7,589 nt of DNA from Akkermansiaceae bacterium (GTDB taxonomy: Bacteria; Verrucomicrobiota; Verrucomicrobiia; Verrucomicrobiales; Akkermansiaceae). The stretch spans positions 1-7,589 of the forward strand of contig JALOTR010000388.1 in assembly GCA_025457805.1 (NCBI GenBank), in the 5' to 3' direction. Every line of letters starts with the position of its first letter. Position 1 is the first letter of the stretch. Under the pieces are notes generated by a model. The model was not told the origin of the DNA. It saw nothing but the letters and a program-made list of their open reading frames with translations, and did no database searches. This document shows positions 6,616 to 7,589 of this stretch, piece after piece. Position numbers and translations under genes: made by a program.

Positions 6616-6840
6616 ATGGACATTTCAGTGACCCAGTTCAAGGCCACCTGCCTCGGGGTGATCGACAAGGTACAGAAGGAAAAATCCCGGGTCACCATCA
6701 CCCGCCACGGCAAGCCCGCGGCAGAATTGATCCCGATTTCTTCGAGCGCACCTGGGAAATTGTTCGGCCGCTCCAAAAGCACCACTTTGATTCTGGGCGA
6801 TTTAATGACCACTGACGAAAGCTGGCATGCTGAAGATTGA
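6616..6840 (+). CDS. Phd/YefM-family antitoxin
   Basis: A 74-residue antitoxin. The N-terminal M-D-I-S-V-T-Q-F-K start, then V-T-I-T-R-H-G-K-P-A-A-E-L-I-P (about 26-40), is the standard Phd/YefM DNA-binding and dimerisation fold. The C-terminal G-K-L-F-G ... I-L-G-D ... E-S-W-H-A-E-D is the usual flexible toxin-neutralising tail of antitoxins paired with VapC-type PIN toxins. It overlaps the toxin gene by 14 nt, which implies translational coupling. No Shine-Dalgarno sequence precedes ATG 6616 (upstream bases are ATAATATCCCC). Together with the promoter position this suggests leaderless translation. Expected role: neutralise VapC and repress its own promoter with the toxin as co-repressor. 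The family call is firm; a specific name is not. Confidence 0.9.
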   Translation: MDISVTQFKATCLGVIDKVQKEKSRVTITRHGKPAAELIPISSSAPGKLFGRSKSTTLILGDLMTTDESWHAED

Positions 6841-7237
6841 AAACCTGGTCGCAGCGGTTTTTGATACCCACGTCTGGGTGTGGTCCGCCGCAGGTGATCC
6901 TCGGGCCGGGACACTGCGCGATTTTTCCGGAACGGCAATTGTTTCCGCCATTTCACAATGGGAGGTCTCCATGCTGGCGATGAAAGGGAGGATCGAGCTC
7001 ATGCCCGACGAAGAATCCTGGTTTTCGGCCAACTTGGCATCACCCGTTTCGCTCGCGCCGCTTACTTCGGCGATTTCGACCGCAAGCTGTCGGCTTCCAG
7101 ACTTCCACGGCGACCCAGCCGATCGGATCATTGTCGCCACAGCATTGACTCTAGGGCTCCCGCTGATCACGGCGGATGAGAAGATCATCCGGTGGAACGA
7201 GGAGAAGCGGATGCTTCAGGTGATTTTTTTGGGATGA
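6827..7237 (+). CDS. VapC-type PIN-domain toxin ribonuclease
   Basis: A 136-residue PIN-domain protein of the group that pairs with Phd-type antitoxins. Expected metal-binding acids are all present: D13 in F-D-T-H-V-W-V-W, E46 in I-S-Q-W-E-V-S, D96 and D99 in G-D-P-A-D-R-I-I-V-A-T-A, and D117 in L-I-T-A-D-E-K-I. VapC toxins are Mg-dependent endoribonucleases that cleave tRNA or rRNA; the target here cannot be told. ATG 6827 lies inside the antitoxin gene, leaving about ten residues before the first PIN strand. The gene looks intact, so the module is probably functional. Its stop is 6 nt from the stop of the opposite-strand HigA gene. Confidence 0.92.
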   Translation: MLKIENLVAAVFDTHVWVWSAAGDPRAGTLRDFSGTAIVSAISQWEVSMLAMKGRIELMPDEESWFSANLASPVSLAPLTSAISTASCRLPDFHGDPADRIIVATALTLGLPLITADEKIIRWNEEKRMLQVIFLG

Positions 7238-7243
7238 ATCTGT

Positions 7244-7549
7244 TCAGGCAACGAGAGGTTGCACTCGAGCCTGGATGCTCTTTGCCCGCTGGAATTGGAC
7301 CTGGCGCAGATCGTAACGACTTTGGAGATTGATCCAGAACTGCGGGTCCATGTTGAAGAATGTGCCGAGAGTGAAAGCGATCTCGGCGTTGATTGGGCGC
7401 TTGCCTTTGATGATCTCGTTGATCGTGGAACGCGGAATACCAGTGCGGCGGGAAAGCTCGCTCTGACTGAGCTGATGGGCATCAAGAAATTCCTCCTTGA
7501 GTAGACGGCCAGGGGTGGCTGCTAGAATGGCTTTTTGTTCGCGGGTCAT
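7244..7549 (-). CDS. higA: HigA-family XRE antitoxin
   Basis: A 101-residue antitoxin with the HigA signature: G-R-L-L-K-E-E-F-L (14-22); helix-turn-helix L-S-Q-S-E-L-S-R-R-T-G-I-P-R-S-T-I-N (27-44); G-K-R-P-I-N (49-54); and the diagnostic F-W-I-N-L-Q-S-R-Y-D-L (71-81). It binds its own promoter and neutralises the HigB ribosome-dependent mRNA interferase. As usual for this family the toxin gene lies upstream: the HigB end is visible 12 nt before this ATG. No strong ribosome binding site is present, so coupling to higB translation is likely. Confidence 0.92.
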   Translation of the reverse strand: MTREQKAILAATPGRLLKEEFLDAHQLSQSELSRRTGIPRSTINEIIKGKRPINAEIAFTLGTFFNMDPQFWINLQSRYDLRQVQFQRAKSIQARVQPLVA

Positions 7550-7561
7550 GGCGGTGGATTG

Positions 7562-7589
7562 TCAGTGGTAATCGGTGATTTCGACATCG
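7562..7589 (-). CDS. higB: HigB/RelE-family toxin, last codons only (truncated by window edge)
   Basis: The reverse strand from 7588 reads D-V-E-I-T-D-Y-H followed by TGA (7564-7562). The ending '(D/N)VEI-x-DYH-stop' is typical of HigB toxins of the RelE superfamily. It sits 12 nt upstream of a complete HigA gene in the expected toxin-first order. Only eight codons are visible, so the call depends on this motif plus context. HigB cleaves mRNA on the ribosome. Confidence 0.75.

Noticed and set aside
7224..7262. T7 run and a GCAAC/GTTGC 5-bp stem as a terminator between vapC and higA
   Set aside because: The T-run lies before the stem on the plus strand, and on the minus strand it reads as A-run, so the order is wrong for an intrinsic terminator in either direction.
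1..7589. CRISPR arrays, tRNA or rRNA genes, insertion sequences, integrases
   Set aside because: No regularly spaced repeats, cloverleaf-like segments, transposase motifs or terminal inverted repeats were seen on either strand by eye.

Overview
The window reads like a chromosomal segment of a high-GC Gram-negative bacterium. The closest fit I can suggest is Verrucomicrobiota (Verrucomicrobiaceae-like). This rests on gene content and style, namely an AddA-like helicase-nuclease and a secreted protein with a W/Y/D-rich C-terminal tail of a kind I associate with Verrucomicrobiota and Bacteroidota. There is no rRNA or marker gene, so the assignment is tentative.

Layout. Positions 1-853 hold the 3' end of an AAA/ABC-type ATPase gene followed 8 nt later by a small TOPRIM/DUF4276-like protein. 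This pair resembles two-gene ATPase plus TOPRIM-like defence modules, possibly Mad3/Mad4 of the methylation-associated defence system. Its GC is about 52-53% by hand count, against about 67% in the start of the next gene, which suggests a transferred segment. Positions 949-3966 encode a 1005-residue UvrD/AddA-type helicase with a complete C-terminal RecB-family nuclease motif set. No AddB partner is visible. Tail-to-tail with it, 1 nt away, is a minus-strand secreted protein of unknown function (5022 down to 3968). Its reading frame is broken by a single-base shift near 4163-4180; the conserved C-terminal tail continues in another frame to a stop at 3968.

A 133-nt intergenic region then leads to a plus-strand flavin disulfide reductase (5156-6541) of the Lpd/MerA/glutathione reductase family with all catalytic motifs. 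It is followed by two toxin-antitoxin modules packed tail-to-tail: a Phd/YefM-VapC pair (6616-7237, plus strand) and a HigB-HigA pair (minus strand). HigA is complete (7549-7244); only the last eight codons of HigB are visible (7589-7562). The phd promoter is unusually clear, and its predicted transcription start falls on the antitoxin ATG, so the message may be leaderless.

How the genes relate: I see no single pathway. The window combines genome-maintenance or housekeeping functions (helicase-nuclease, reductase, secreted protein) with accessory pieces at both ends (an ATPase/TOPRIM-like pair on the left, two toxin-antitoxin modules on the right). The most interesting possibility is that the ATPase, the TOPRIM-like protein and the UvrD-nuclease form a functional set reminiscent of split Gabija-type parts. 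The simpler reading is a defence pair inserted next to, or within, an addBA locus.
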